This document shows positions 19,014 to 25,887 of a stretch of 33,156 bases of DNA, in pieces. This stretch comes from Candidatus Levyibacteriota bacterium (GTDB taxonomy: Bacteria; Patescibacteriota; Microgenomatia; Levybacterales; GWA1-39-11). Position numbers and translations under genes: made by a program. The notes beneath the pieces were generated by a model. That model had not been told where the DNA came from and did no database searches. It worked only from the letters and a program-made list of their open reading frames with translations. How positions within the stretch are numbered: the stretch's first letter is position 1; each line of letters opens with the position of its first letter. The DNA lies in NCBI GenBank assembly GCA_030645455.1, contig JAUSNA010000081.1:1-33156 (forward strand), written 5' to 3'.

Positions 19014-19036
19014 TTAATTTCATTGCGAGGTAGCCA

Positions 19037-19195
19037 ATGCAAGGTCTTATTCTAGGTGTTTTCCTAGCTGTTGTTGGGCTATACGCCTACAAACACCACG
19101 AGGAACATCGAACAACCGCGCTTACCTTATCAACCATTTCGCTCTTTGGAGCGACATGGTCCATCGTAAGTCTTGCGCAACTTCTATCCCGGTGA
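19037..19195 (+). CDS. 52-residue two-helix membrane protein
   Basis: The ATG is preceded by GAGG at good spacing, a much clearer ribosome binding site than most genes here. The peptide starts MQGLILGVFLAVVGLYAYKHHEEH and continues with TALTLSTISLFGATWSIVSLAQLLSR. It has two hydrophobic segments (about 2-18 and 27-50) joined by a charged, histidine-rich turn. I know no family for it. It begins a two-gene cassette with local G+C near 50% (122 of 240 bases counted over 19081-19320), against about 35% in a gyrA sample. Small toxins, holins and membrane regulators share this topology, but nothing here allows a choice. Confidence 0.6.
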   Translation: MQGLILGVFLAVVGLYAYKHHEEHRTTALTLSTISLFGATWSIVSLAQLLSR

Positions 19196-19260
19196 CATCC
19201 GGAGTATCTTTAACGCCATCTCCCGGGCTCACCCGCGATACAAGGCAAATGGAGGTTGAA

Positions 19261-19449
19261 ATGCGAACTATCATGCTCACCATCCAAACGGCACATCCCA
19301 AAAAGGACCTCCCGATCTTGGTATCAAGGTTACTTAGGAAAGGCTGGAACGTAAGCGGTCCGATGTTTACGCAGATCGAAGAAGGAAGCTCTGACACCTA
19401 CTCATTCCAATTCATCAAGAGAAAGAGAAAGAAAAGGAAAAAGAAATAA
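19261..19449 (+). CDS. 62-residue protein with polybasic tail
   Basis: I choose the ATG at 19261 because GGAGGT precedes it at ideal spacing; an in-frame ATG at 19249 overlaps that site. The product reads MRTIMLTIQTAHPKKDLPILVSRLLRKGWNVSGPMFTQ, an alpha/beta pattern with GW and GP. This faintly recalls small DUF1737-like domains, in which a helix is followed by GW and a glycine-rich strand. It ends with the run KRKRKKRKKK, which would bind nucleic acid. The tail is encoded by a purine tract. The stop codon lies inside a hairpin (19448-19461). Function is unknown. Confidence 0.6.
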   Translation: MRTIMLTIQTAHPKKDLPILVSRLLRKGWNVSGPMFTQIEEGSSDTYSFQFIKRKRKKRKKK

Positions 19450-19503
19450 CCGTATCCGGTTGAAGACAACATGGCCCCGAAGCTCGAAAGAGTAGAGGGG
19501 CCA
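19448..19503 (+). ncRNA. Candidate structured RNA downstream of the cassette
   Basis: Three stems follow one another. AACCG/CGGTT closes TATC (19448-19461). GTTG/CAAC closes AAGA (19459-19470), partly as an alternative to the first. TGGCCCC (19472-19478) pairs perfectly with GGGGCCA (19497-19503). Inside the last stem, GAAG faces TAGA as a purine-rich internal loop capable of tandem G-A pairs, then CTC/GAG closes a GAAA tetraloop. No T-run follows, so it is not an ordinary terminator. Such regular features suggest selection for RNA structure. Confidence 0.45.
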
Positions 19504-19534
19504 AAGGTCTGACCATCCTAAAACCTAAATAAGC

Positions 19535-19540
19535 TATAAT
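19535..19540 (+). promoter_or_regulatory. -10 element of a probably leaderless folD mRNA
   Basis: A perfect TATAAT ends six bases before the folD ATG (19547), so transcription should start at the ATG itself. No convincing -35 and no Shine-Dalgarno are present. Confidence 0.55.
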
Positions 19541-19546
19541 ACAGAA

Positions 19547-20392
19547 ATGGAAATCAGCGGAAAAAAACTACAAGAAGAATTACTACCCCAGCTTAAAAGG
19601 CGGCTAGAAAACCTAAAATCAAGAGGGGTTAATCCTGCGATTGGTATCGTAACCTTAGGTCCAGAGGAAACGTGGGAGGCGTATGTAGGGCAGAAAATCA
19701 AGCTTGCAAAATCCCTAGGAATCACAACAAAATTGTTAAATCTGAGGCCAAAAACTACCGATGACGTACTAAGGGATGTAAAGACACTAAATAGCGATAA
19801 TACTATACACGGTCTTATAGTACAGAGACCTTTTCCGACATATATTGATACGGACAAAGTAATTCAAAGTATATCAAAAGAGAAAGATATTGATGGGTTT
19901 AGAAATGACTCCCCATATCAAGTTCCCGTATGGCTTGCCGTTCAGCACTTTCTCACTCACGTCTCACAACTGCTAGGTGAACTTGATTTTCAGTTTTGGC
20001 TGTCACAACGTACTGTTTTGGTCATTGGCAAGGGGCAAACAGCAGGCCGACCGGTGATTAAAGAGCTTCAAAACTTAAAAATAAAGACTTTGGTTATGGA
20101 CAGCAAAACGATTGATCGTAACAATCTATTCCGTAGCGCCGATATCATAATCTTTGCAACAGGAAAAAGGATGGAGATACCATATAAAATGCTCAAAAAA
20201 ACTTGTATCCTAATAGGAATTGGATTGCACCGCTTTGAAGGTAAATTACAGGGTGATTTTGATGAATTTGAGGCTAAAAACAGCGTCCTATATTATACAC
20301 CTTCACCCGGTGGAGTAGGACCCCTCAACCTTGCTTTTCTTTTCGAAAATTTACTAACAGCCGCAGAAAATTCTACAAAACGGGGAGTATAA
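19547..20392 (+). CDS. folD: Methylenetetrahydrofolate dehydrogenase/cyclohydrolase FolD
   Basis: FolD interconverts 5,10-methylene- and 10-formyl-tetrahydrofolate. The 281-residue protein keeps the key residues: Y46 and K50 in AYVGQK, Q93 in the GLIVQRPFP motif, and the KDIDGF motif at 113-118. The Rossmann half has VIGKGQTAGRPV where the classical sequence is VIGRS-x-VG-x-P, and the C-terminal PSPGGVGPLN motif is present. The altered nucleotide loop suggests a divergent enzyme with cofactor preference that cannot be read from sequence. A TATAAT seven bases upstream indicates a leaderless mRNA. It follows the small-gene cassette. Confidence 0.93.
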   Translation: MEISGKKLQEELLPQLKRRLENLKSRGVNPAIGIVTLGPEETWEAYVGQKIKLAKSLGITTKLLNLRPKTTDDVLRDVKTLNSDNTIHGLIVQRPFPTYIDTDKVIQSISKEKDIDGFRNDSPYQVPVWLAVQHFLTHVSQLLGELDFQFWLSQRTVLVIGKGQTAGRPVIKELQNLKIKTLVMDSKTIDRNNLFRSADIIIFATGKRMEIPYKMLKKTCILIGIGLHRFEGKLQGDFDEFEAKNSVLYYTPSPGGVGPLNLAFLFENLLTAAENSTKRGV

Positions 20393-20413
20393 TTATCTTA
20401 AATACCCACCCGC

Positions 20414-21589
20414 ATGAAAAAGTTAATAGTTCTTTTTTTGTTTTTTATTCTACTTGCCGTGTATTTTTTTACAAAAGATAAGATAGGAGATCTACGGCCT
20501 TCACTTGTTCCCTCATCTAAAGATCTAGTTGCAGAAATACTAGATGCTCAACAAACCGGCTCTCGTCCCGACATACCCCTCACATTGCCGGAGGGATTTC
20601 AAATTGGGGTTTTTGAAAGCGGCCTGATAAATGTACGCGATTTACAATTTACACCCACAGGAACCTTGCTTGCTTCACTTATGAAAGAGGGGAGTGTAGT
20701 TGCTCTTCCTGACAAAAATAAAGACGGTCAGGCGGATGGAATTTATACGGTCATAAAAGATCTTCAAAAACCTCACGGAATTGCTTTTTATAAAGGTAAA
20801 TTATTTGTGGCCCAAGAGGAAAGTGTTTCTCGTTATTCTTACGACGAAACTAATTTTGTAGCAACTTTTGACAAAAAACTTTTTGATTTACCTATCGGTG
20901 GAAGACACAAAACGAGAAGCATTGTATTTGATAAAAAAGGAAATTTGTATGTCTCTCTTGGATCAACTTGCGATACGTGTATTGAGAAAAATGCCTTTAT
21001 AGCTACGGTTCTCATAAGCGACAGTGAAGGCAAAAGCCCCCGTGTTTACTCTAAGGGACTCAGAAATGCAGTCTTTCTTGCTGTCAATCCTGTGACTGAC
21101 GAGATTTATGCAACAGAAATGGGTAGAGACTTCCTGGGAAACACGACCCCTCCCGATGAAATAAATATACTTTCCGATAACGGAAATTTTGGTTGGCCAT
21201 TTTGTTATGGAAAAAAGGTGTGGGACAAGAATTTTGGATTTAAAGATGAGAGCTATTGCAGAAATACCATTTCTCCCATCTACGAAATCCCGGCACACTC
21301 AGCACCCTTGGGGATTACATTTATAAAATCTTCTCAGGTGCCAAGCTCTTGGCAAAATGATATCTTGGTGTCTTACCATGGATCATGGAATAGCACGGTT
21401 CCTGTTGGATATAAAATTGTTAGGATTTCGACCAAGGGAACACCCAGTGAGCATGACTTTATCACAGGATTTATCAGCGGATCGGACGCATTAGGAAGAC
21501 CCGTAGATGTCGAATTTGATACCGATGGAAGTCTATACATCTCAGATGACAAGGCAAATGCGATATATAAAGTAATTGCAAAGCCCTAG
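20414..21589 (+). CDS. Membrane-anchored glucose/sorbosone dehydrogenase-like beta-propeller
   Basis: The 391-residue protein begins with an uncleaved-type signal anchor (KKLIVLFLFFILLAVYFFT). It continues with the soluble quinoprotein glucose/sorbosone dehydrogenase fold: LPEGFQIGVFESGLINVRDLQFTPTGTL, HGIAFYKGKLFVAQ, GGRHKTRSIVFDKKGNLYVSLGS, GLRNAVFLAVNP and DILVSYHGSWNS. These match the repeated blades and the active-site GRHKTR-like motif of the family. It probably oxidises a sugar outside the cytoplasmic membrane with bound PQQ, but whether this organism has PQQ is unknown; some relatives are non-enzymatic. A TATAAT at 20388-20393 overlaps the folD stop. Confidence 0.88.
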   Translation: MKKLIVLFLFFILLAVYFFTKDKIGDLRPSLVPSSKDLVAEILDAQQTGSRPDIPLTLPEGFQIGVFESGLINVRDLQFTPTGTLLASLMKEGSVVALPDKNKDGQADGIYTVIKDLQKPHGIAFYKGKLFVAQEESVSRYSYDETNFVATFDKKLFDLPIGGRHKTRSIVFDKKGNLYVSLGSTCDTCIEKNAFIATVLISDSEGKSPRVYSKGLRNAVFLAVNPVTDEIYATEMGRDFLGNTTPPDEINILSDNGNFGWPFCYGKKVWDKNFGFKDESYCRNTISPIYEIPAHSAPLGITFIKSSQVPSSWQNDILVSYHGSWNSTVPVGYKIVRISTKGTPSEHDFITGFISGSDALGRPVDVEFDTDGSLYISDDKANAIYKVIAKP

Positions 21590-21592
21590 CAC

Positions 21593-21621
21593 TTGACCAT
21601 CCTTTCACATTTCTGTAATAT
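21593..21621 (+). promoter_or_regulatory. Promoter of the CAP-domain gene
   Basis: TTGACC (21593-21598), a 17-base spacer, then TAATAT (21616-21621). The GTG start codon at 21631 is only ten bases downstream, so the mRNA would have almost no leader. Confidence 0.5.
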
Positions 21622-21630
21622 GATCTTTGC

Positions 21631-22431
21631 GTGACTTTTTACAAAAAGCGTAATAAAAGATACGGTCCTCTTGTCCACCAGCAGCGTCATCACAGAAAAT
21701 ACACAGTATTTCTCTCAGGGAGTATTGTGTTCTCATCTGTTGTATTGGGTATTGGTTTTTTCACATCCATATTTAGCAATAAAACGAATCAAGCCGTACT
21801 CGGAGCAAGTATTTCAAATGCCCAGACTGCGCTATTAATGCCAATTGTTGAAGTAACCATTGGACCAACAATAGCTCCAACTGTTACTCCAACCAACAAG
21901 CCAACTCCCACCCCCACAATCCGCCCCAAAAATACACCAACATCAATCCCACAACAACAGGAACCCACCACAACTGCTACTTCAGGACAATACACAGCCG
22001 AAAAGATTAATGACGTCACTTGGAGAGTAAAAAACGTCAAAAATGATGACAATATGGCAAGCCCTCAAGATATTGTAAATGCCCTCAATTCATACCGGGG
22101 AGAACGGGGAAAACCAAATCTAACAGTTGACGGCAATCTCGCCTCTTATGCTCAGGATCGCGCGAATTTATTTGCATCAAATGGCTCACTTGATTCTCAT
22201 GCAGGTTTTAGAAATTATATGGATAACGGGGGATTTGATAAAGCAGGATTTAATTCACTTGGGGAAAATTCCGCGTATATTTCAGGTCCAATGAACGGTG
22301 ACAAAATTATAAGAAGTATATTTGGAGCAGACTCATCTCATGACGGAAATCAGCTGGACAACTGGACACATGTAGGAGTTGGGGTGAATGGTAATGCAGT
22401 TAATGTAAATTTTGGAAAGAACAAGAAATAG
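21631..22431 (+). CDS. Surface-anchored CAP/SCP-domain protein
   Basis: The 266-residue protein has a basic N-terminus and a membrane anchor (about residues 25-48). A Thr/Pro-rich extracellular linker follows (about 70-115, many PTxxPT steps), then a C-terminal CAP domain (about 143-266). The domain shows IVNALNSYRGERGKPNLTVDGNLASYAQDRA, then SHAGF, GENSAY, and finally HDGNQLDNWTHVGVGV, the usual order of CAP motifs. CAP proteins act outside the cell in adhesion or wall modification; the substrate is unknown. GTG is the start codon, used by an almost leaderless mRNA. A heptamer repeat follows immediately. Confidence 0.88.
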   Translation: MTFYKKRNKRYGPLVHQQRHHRKYTVFLSGSIVFSSVVLGIGFFTSIFSNKTNQAVLGASISNAQTALLMPIVEVTIGPTIAPTVTPTNKPTPTPTIRPKNTPTSIPQQQEPTTTATSGQYTAEKINDVTWRVKNVKNDDNMASPQDIVNALNSYRGERGKPNLTVDGNLASYAQDRANLFASNGSLDSHAGFRNYMDNGGFDKAGFNSLGENSAYISGPMNGDKIIRSIFGADSSHDGNQLDNWTHVGVGVNGNAVNVNFGKNKK

Positions 22432-22460
22432 GAATTAGTGGTTTTCGAATTAGGAATTAG
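22432..22460. repeat. Degenerate heptamer repeat (GAATTAG)
   Basis: GAATTAG occurs at 22432-22438, 22447-22453 and 22454-22460; the last two abut. The longer unit GGAATTAGTGGT is repeated exactly at 22431-22442 and 22453-22464. It lies between two convergent genes. Confidence 0.7.
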
Positions 22461-23136
22461 TGGTAATTTTGATTCGGAGTTTTTCTAATTGTTCTTTGCG
22501 AAGTTTTAACCTCATGTCAGAGGCAATTACTTTTCCTGCTTCGTCTAGTAGTTCTTTTGCCTTATTTTTATCTGTTTCAAACAATGCTTCCGCCATATGC
22601 ATATAAGCACCAGATAGCCAGACACATTTTGCATAACTGTCCTTATCCTCTGCTGAAATAAGGTCATTTAGTGAAGATTCAAACCTTTCCAATGCGGTTG
22701 TGTCTCCTTTTTTATATTCCAGAACAGAAAGTCTCGTCTTCATTTCAGAAAGCATTGCTAGCCTATTTGCATCTAACAATACAGCTTCTCTGTAGCTTGA
22801 TAAAGCGTCATCATCGTCACCCAAACTTTCCTGTACCTTACCTAAATTATAAATTGCCATTGAAAGTAGGGTAGTGTCACTTCCTAGTCTTGCTAACTCA
22901 ACCGATGCCATTGCTGAATGCTTTGCTAGAACTAAGTAATTTTTGGATGTCGTTTTGTCAGACAAGTGACGGTAGACTAGTGCTTGGCTTGCAAGGGCAT
23001 CAACCAATTTTTCTTCTTTCCGTTCTTCAACAATTGCTACTATCGCATCAGAAAGCAGTTCTAAAGATTTTTTAAAGTCGCCACGTTCGCGAGCTTGTTC
23101 ACTTTGCATTAGAAGTCCTCTCGCATCATTATTCAT
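22450..23136 (-). CDS. TPR-repeat protein
   Basis: A 228-residue helical protein built from tetratricopeptide-like units. Clear examples are the stretches near residues 20-55 (GDFKKSLELLSDAIVAIVEER), 88-120 (LLSMAIYNLGKVQESLGDDDDALSSYREAV) and 130-160. TPR arrays are protein-interaction scaffolds; no catalytic domain is present. It starts two bases after the stop of the upstream small membrane protein and so shares its promoter. The C-terminus lies inside or next to a heptamer repeat. The partner is unknown. Confidence 0.8.
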   Translation of the reverse strand: MNNDARGLLMQSEQARERGDFKKSLELLSDAIVAIVEERKEEKLVDALASQALVYRHLSDKTTSKNYLVLAKHSAMASVELARLGSDTTLLSMAIYNLGKVQESLGDDDDALSSYREAVLLDANRLAMLSEMKTRLSVLEYKKGDTTALERFESSLNDLISAEDKDSYAKCVWLSGAYMHMAEALFETDKNKAKELLDEAGKVIASDMRLKLRKEQLEKLRIKITTNS

Positions 23137-23138
23137 AT

Positions 23139-23543
23139 TTATTCCCTGGCATTCTTTCCTGTTGGCCCCATATATCCATGTCCAAACTTTTCAGGAGTAG
23201 GCTTGGTTTGATTTTTAGGCTCAACCGATTTTATAGATCCTGTCCCATTGATTTTGATTCGGAGACAACTTACATCTTCACTAGGAGAATTTGACGCAAC
23301 AAACAAAGACTCAAGGGGACTAAATCGCTGAACAAGTCTAGTTTCAATGTCTGCTATTAATACACATGAAGGGGCATCGCTTGATTCAAACTCCGTGGAA
23401 ATATTGCTATCACTAGGAGTATCTTCACCAACTGCCATCATTAATGATCCGGCAACAATTCCAGAACCCACTGTAGAAAGTACAAATAAACCCCTTTTTA
23501 CACTTTTTCCGAATGTATAAGCGCTAGACTCATTGGATGCCAC
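23139..23543 (-). CDS. Small membrane-associated protein, unknown
   Basis: I start this 134-residue protein at GTG 23543 because a TGCTATAAT element ends seven bases upstream, predicting an mRNA that begins at this codon; the open frame extends to 23606 without good signals. The product has a basic N-terminus, one hydrophobic segment (GLFVLSTVGSGIVAGSLMMAVG, about residues 17-38) and an exported-looking region with three cysteines (SCVLI, SCLRI). No family is recognised. It forms a two-gene transcript with the TPR protein downstream. Confidence 0.6.
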   Translation of the reverse strand: MASNESSAYTFGKSVKRGLFVLSTVGSGIVAGSLMMAVGEDTPSDSNISTEFESSDAPSCVLIADIETRLVQRFSPLESLFVASNSPSEDVSCLRIKINGTGSIKSVEPKNQTKPTPEKFGHGYMGPTGKNARE

Positions 23544-23549
23544 GAGCAC

Positions 23550-23555
23550 ATTATA
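23550..23555 (-). promoter_or_regulatory. Extended -10 (TGCTATAAT) of the membrane/TPR pair
   Basis: On the minus strand TGCTATAAT ends seven bases before GTG 23543. The TG at the extended position compensates for a missing -35. It is divergent from a similar element at 23630-23635. Confidence 0.55.
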
Positions 23556-23629
23556 GCACAAGGATCCAATTTTATTATTCCACCAAATGAAATTTATGGT
23601 AGACATCCACTTAATACTAAAAGGGTGCT

Positions 23630-23635
23630 ATAATT
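23630..23635 (+). promoter_or_regulatory. Extended -10 (TGCTATAAT) of the split gene
   Basis: TGCTATAAT, with TATAAT at 23630-23635, ends five bases before the ATG at 23641. This fixes that ATG as the likely start, again with no leader and no Shine-Dalgarno. Confidence 0.55.
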
Positions 23636-23640
23636 TCTCC

Positions 23641-23940
23641 ATGGAAAGAGGCAGACTAGAACAGGAAAAACTATCAGAAAAACTCTCACGCATACTACAG
23701 GCAAAAAACAAAGTTGTAAGGGGTATCTGGACAGGCATCCCTATAGATGAAAAAACTGCATTTCAAAACCTCGAAGCGAGGCTTGAGCTGGGTCAGAAAG
23801 GAGAAGAAATTGCACTTGAAGAATTCTGGAAAAACAATGAAGGATTTATTAAAAAATCCGGTTCAGCCCTTAACGCTCGAATGCGCCAGAATTTAGTGGA
23901 GTCAGCATTTACTGAACTAATTGGCCGCTTCAGGAATTAG
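23641..23940 (+). CDS. N-terminal part of an unknown gene interrupted by TAG
   Basis: This 99-residue helical, charged protein starts MERGRLEQEKLSEKLSRILQAKNKVVRGIW. I recognise no domain. It ends at TAG 23938-23940, but the same frame continues without another stop to 24285, and the sequence reads on smoothly as RFRN-stop-DGTPVVLFEQPETNG. The pair may therefore be one 215-codon gene with a nonsense mutation, a readthrough site, or two coupled genes. The frame open upstream to 23587 lacks a start with signals; the extended -10 at 23630 supports ATG 23641. Confidence 0.6.
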   Translation: MERGRLEQEKLSEKLSRILQAKNKVVRGIWTGIPIDEKTAFQNLEARLELGQKGEEIALEEFWKNNEGFIKKSGSALNARMRQNLVESAFTELIGRFRN

Positions 23941-23952
23941 GATGGAACCCCA

Positions 23953-24285
23953 GTGGTACTTTTTGAACAACCTGAAACCAATGGACAGCCAAAAATTCTT
24001 GATTTGTTCAAGTTTGAACCGGAAATCCGAGAGAATGCTTTAAAATTCTATGACGAACAAGCAAGACAAGACATCATATCAACAGTCATTAAAAAGGACC
24101 AACTACACAATACGCCATTGATACATCCCAGGCATTTAGCCCCTGGATTGATAGTTACAACCAGCAATGTTGGTGAACATAAAATTATTACACCAACAAT
24201 GATTGATGGTGTAATGCTTAGATTCACACACCCTCAAGCCAACAGTACGCCAATTGTCGAATTTATTCCTGAAATAGCAGCCTAG
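23953..24285 (+). CDS. C-terminal part of the split unknown gene
   Basis: A 110-residue product if it restarts at GTG 23953, which has AGGA about ten bases upstream. It is in the same frame as the preceding gene, separated only by TAG and four codons. The sequence (ILDLFKFEPEIRENALKFYDEQARQDIISTVI, then HPRHLAPGLIVTTSNVGEHKIITPTMIDGVMLRF) looks like a helical segment followed by a beta-rich domain. No family recognised. It converges on the recombinase gene, eleven bases away. Confidence 0.5.
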   Translation: MVLFEQPETNGQPKILDLFKFEPEIRENALKFYDEQARQDIISTVIKKDQLHNTPLIHPRHLAPGLIVTTSNVGEHKIITPTMIDGVMLRFTHPQANSTPIVEFIPEIAA

Positions 24286-24295
24286 CCAGAAAGTG

Positions 24296-25261
24296 CTATC
24301 TTTTATTCCCTTGATGAAACTTTCGGTGGACGTTTTTTAACTGCGGGTTGGTCACGTGAGTATAAATCTGAGTAGTACTAATATTTTTGTGTCCCAGCAT
24401 TTCCTGCACAGAACGTAAATCGGCCCCATTATAAAGTAGGTCCGTTGCAAAACTGTGTCTTAGTCCATGCGGGCTAATTTTTACAGGTAATTTTGCCTTT
24501 CGCACATATTTTTCAACAATTCTCTCAATGGAGCGGGGAGTGAGCCTCATCCTTTCTCCTTGATTGATCGGATCAACACCTTTTGCATAACGAATAAATA
24601 CTGGAGCAAAATTTTCATCCCTGGCGTCAAAATATTTTGTGAGCCAAAAGATGGCAGAATCGGACAGAAATACAACTCGCGCCCTTCCCCCTTTTCCAAT
24701 AACACCAAATTCTAGAGTCTTAAAATTCATTTGATCCCTGTTGAGTCTGCACAATTCAGAAACACGCAGGCCTGTTGAGAAAAGCAGTTCCAAAATCGCT
24801 CTGTCGCGAAGACCTTTAACATCTGAAGTGTCGACTGCATTCATAAGCTCCCGAAGGTGATCGCGGCCTAAAAATTTTAATGATTTACTTTCTCCTTTTG
24901 GAAGATCAATTTTTTCGGGAGACAGGGTTTCCATGTCATTTCTCACGCAAAAACGCAAAAAAGAACGTAGAGCAATTATGTGATAGCCCTGAGTCACCCG
25001 CATTAAAGTTATTCCTTTATCGTCAGCATAATCAGACAACCATACACGGTATCGCCGTACAAGCTCAATATTGATGTCCTTTATGCTTTTTTGAGGGTAA
25101 TTAGCCTCAAACCAAGAAGTAAACCGGCTTAAGTAAAACTTATAATTTCTTATCGTAAGCTTGCTCGCGTTTTTCTCTATTTCAAGATACTCAAGGTAAG
25201 TATTTATTGGTTTTGCAAGATGAGAGGGAAGTGTGGGAACATTTTCCATAGGGCAGAGCAC
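24296..25261 (-). CDS. Tyrosine recombinase, XerC/XerD-like
   Basis: The 321-residue protein has an N-terminal SAM-like core-binding domain (about 15-105) and a C-terminal catalytic domain with the full set of active-site residues: R166 (TGLRVSEL), K190 (GKGG), H265 and R268 (HGLRHSFAT), H291 (LGHKNI) and nucleophile Y300 (IYTHV). It may be the housekeeping Xer that resolves chromosome dimers or a mobile-element integrase. The GTG at 25261 fits a promoter with TTGACA at 25290-25295 and CATAAT at 25266-25271; ATG 25249 is an alternative. A dyad covers that promoter, suggesting autoregulation or a recombination site. Confidence 0.92.
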   Translation of the reverse strand: MLCPMENVPTLPSHLAKPINTYLEYLEIEKNASKLTIRNYKFYLSRFTSWFEANYPQKSIKDINIELVRRYRVWLSDYADDKGITLMRVTQGYHIIALRSFLRFCVRNDMETLSPEKIDLPKGESKSLKFLGRDHLRELMNAVDTSDVKGLRDRAILELLFSTGLRVSELCRLNRDQMNFKTLEFGVIGKGGRARVVFLSDSAIFWLTKYFDARDENFAPVFIRYAKGVDPINQGERMRLTPRSIERIVEKYVRKAKLPVKISPHGLRHSFATDLLYNGADLRSVQEMLGHKNISTTQIYTHVTNPQLKNVHRKFHQGNKR

Positions 25262-25265
25262 AAAT

Positions 25266-25295
25266 ATTATGCGACATATTGATCTTATATGTCAA
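25266..25295 (-). promoter_or_regulatory. Recombinase promoter with overlapping dyad
   Basis: On the minus strand TTGACA (25290-25295), an 18-base spacer and CATAAT (25266-25271) precede GTG 25261 by about five bases. A perfect inverted repeat, GACATAT (25273-25279) and ATATGTC (25287-25293) with a seven-base centre, covers the spacer and part of the -35. That is where a repressor, or the recombinase itself, would bind. Confidence 0.6.
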
Positions 25296-25351
25296 CACCA
25301 ATATAGTACTTTTAAGGAAAATTGCCAATATTTTATTCGTAATTTAATAAA

Positions 25352-25377
25352 TGTACGATATATCGATATATCGTACA
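25352..25377. repeat. Perfect 26-bp palindrome
   Basis: The two 13-base halves are exact reverse complements, reading TGTACGATATATC outward-in and centred on TCGA at 25363-25366. There is no spacer. It sits between the recombinase promoter and the promoter of the broken gene, as a dimeric-protein operator or cruciform might. Confidence 0.9.
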
Positions 25378-25392
25378 CAAGGTGCCCTACTT

Positions 25393-25407
25393 TTATTGTG
25401 CGACATA
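25393..25407. repeat. Direct repeat copy 1, TTATTGTGCGACATA
   Basis: This 15-mer is repeated exactly at 26083-26097, 690 bases away, and its core recurs with one change at 25266-25278. It overlaps the -35 region of the promoter for the broken gene. It could be a recombination half-site or a regulator box. Confidence 0.75.
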
Positions 25408-25424
25408 GAAAATATTTGTAGGAA

Positions 25425-25433
25425 TGCTATAAT
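25425..25433 (+). promoter_or_regulatory. Extended -10 element TGCTATAAT
   Basis: TGCTATAAT ends seven bases before the ATG at 25440, the same leaderless arrangement as several intact genes, so the now broken gene was probably once expressed. Confidence 0.5.
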
Positions 25434-25439
25434 TGATGC

Positions 25440-25747
25440 ATGAAGCCAATTGAGCAACTTGTTGACTTTTTCACCTCACCCGAAGCCACACGAATCCAGA
25501 TAATCTCAGAAGGTATTACTAGCGGAATTTTCATGTTGTAGAACCAGGCTGCGTCGATAATATAATTGAAATACAATCCAAAAATACATCTCATAATTCA
25601 GATAATTTGCCAGGACTTACACTTGGTTATGGCATCTGAATTAAGATAATTAAGGGCGATGAAAATAATGCCACAACAATGCCGATGTGGATCATTCCAG
25701 AGCTTTCAAATAACAACTCACCACAAGATTTGACACTTAAGAATTAG
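25440..25747 (+). pseudogene. Broken small gene (frameshift plus stop)
   Basis: From ATG 25440 the frame reads MKPIEQLVDFFTSPEATRIQIISEGITSG, then hits TAG at 25539. A one-base frame change near 25523 restores a second frame, NFHVVEPGCVDNIIEIQ...LPGLTLGYGI, then TGA at 25637-25639. The same frame continues IKIIKGDENNATTMPMWIIPELSNNNSPQDLTLKN to TAG at 25745. Codon use and amino-acid texture look protein-like across all three parts, and a promoter is preserved. I do not recognise the ancestral protein. Readthrough of TGA is unlikely because TGA ends intact genes here. Confidence 0.5.
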
Positions 25748-25887
25748 CCTCACGCTAGCCCTTCCAGGATGCGATTTAAGGCCCCTGAAATATCAGCAAG
25801 CACTATGTAATCCTCTCATATTAATAGTTAATACTTGGCAGTTGATATCTTAGAAGGAAAATCGAAAAAACATAGCCTTTCTACTAC

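Noticed and set aside
19472-19503. Intrinsic terminator for the small-gene cassette
   Set aside because: The stem is strong, but it is followed by AAAGG and not by a T-run, and the loop is long and structured.
25440-25747. TGA read as glycine (as in Gracilibacteria and relatives)
   Set aside because: Reading TGA 25637 through would join two parts of the broken gene, but pilB, ppa and pilM all end at TGA at the expected protein end, so TGA is a stop here.
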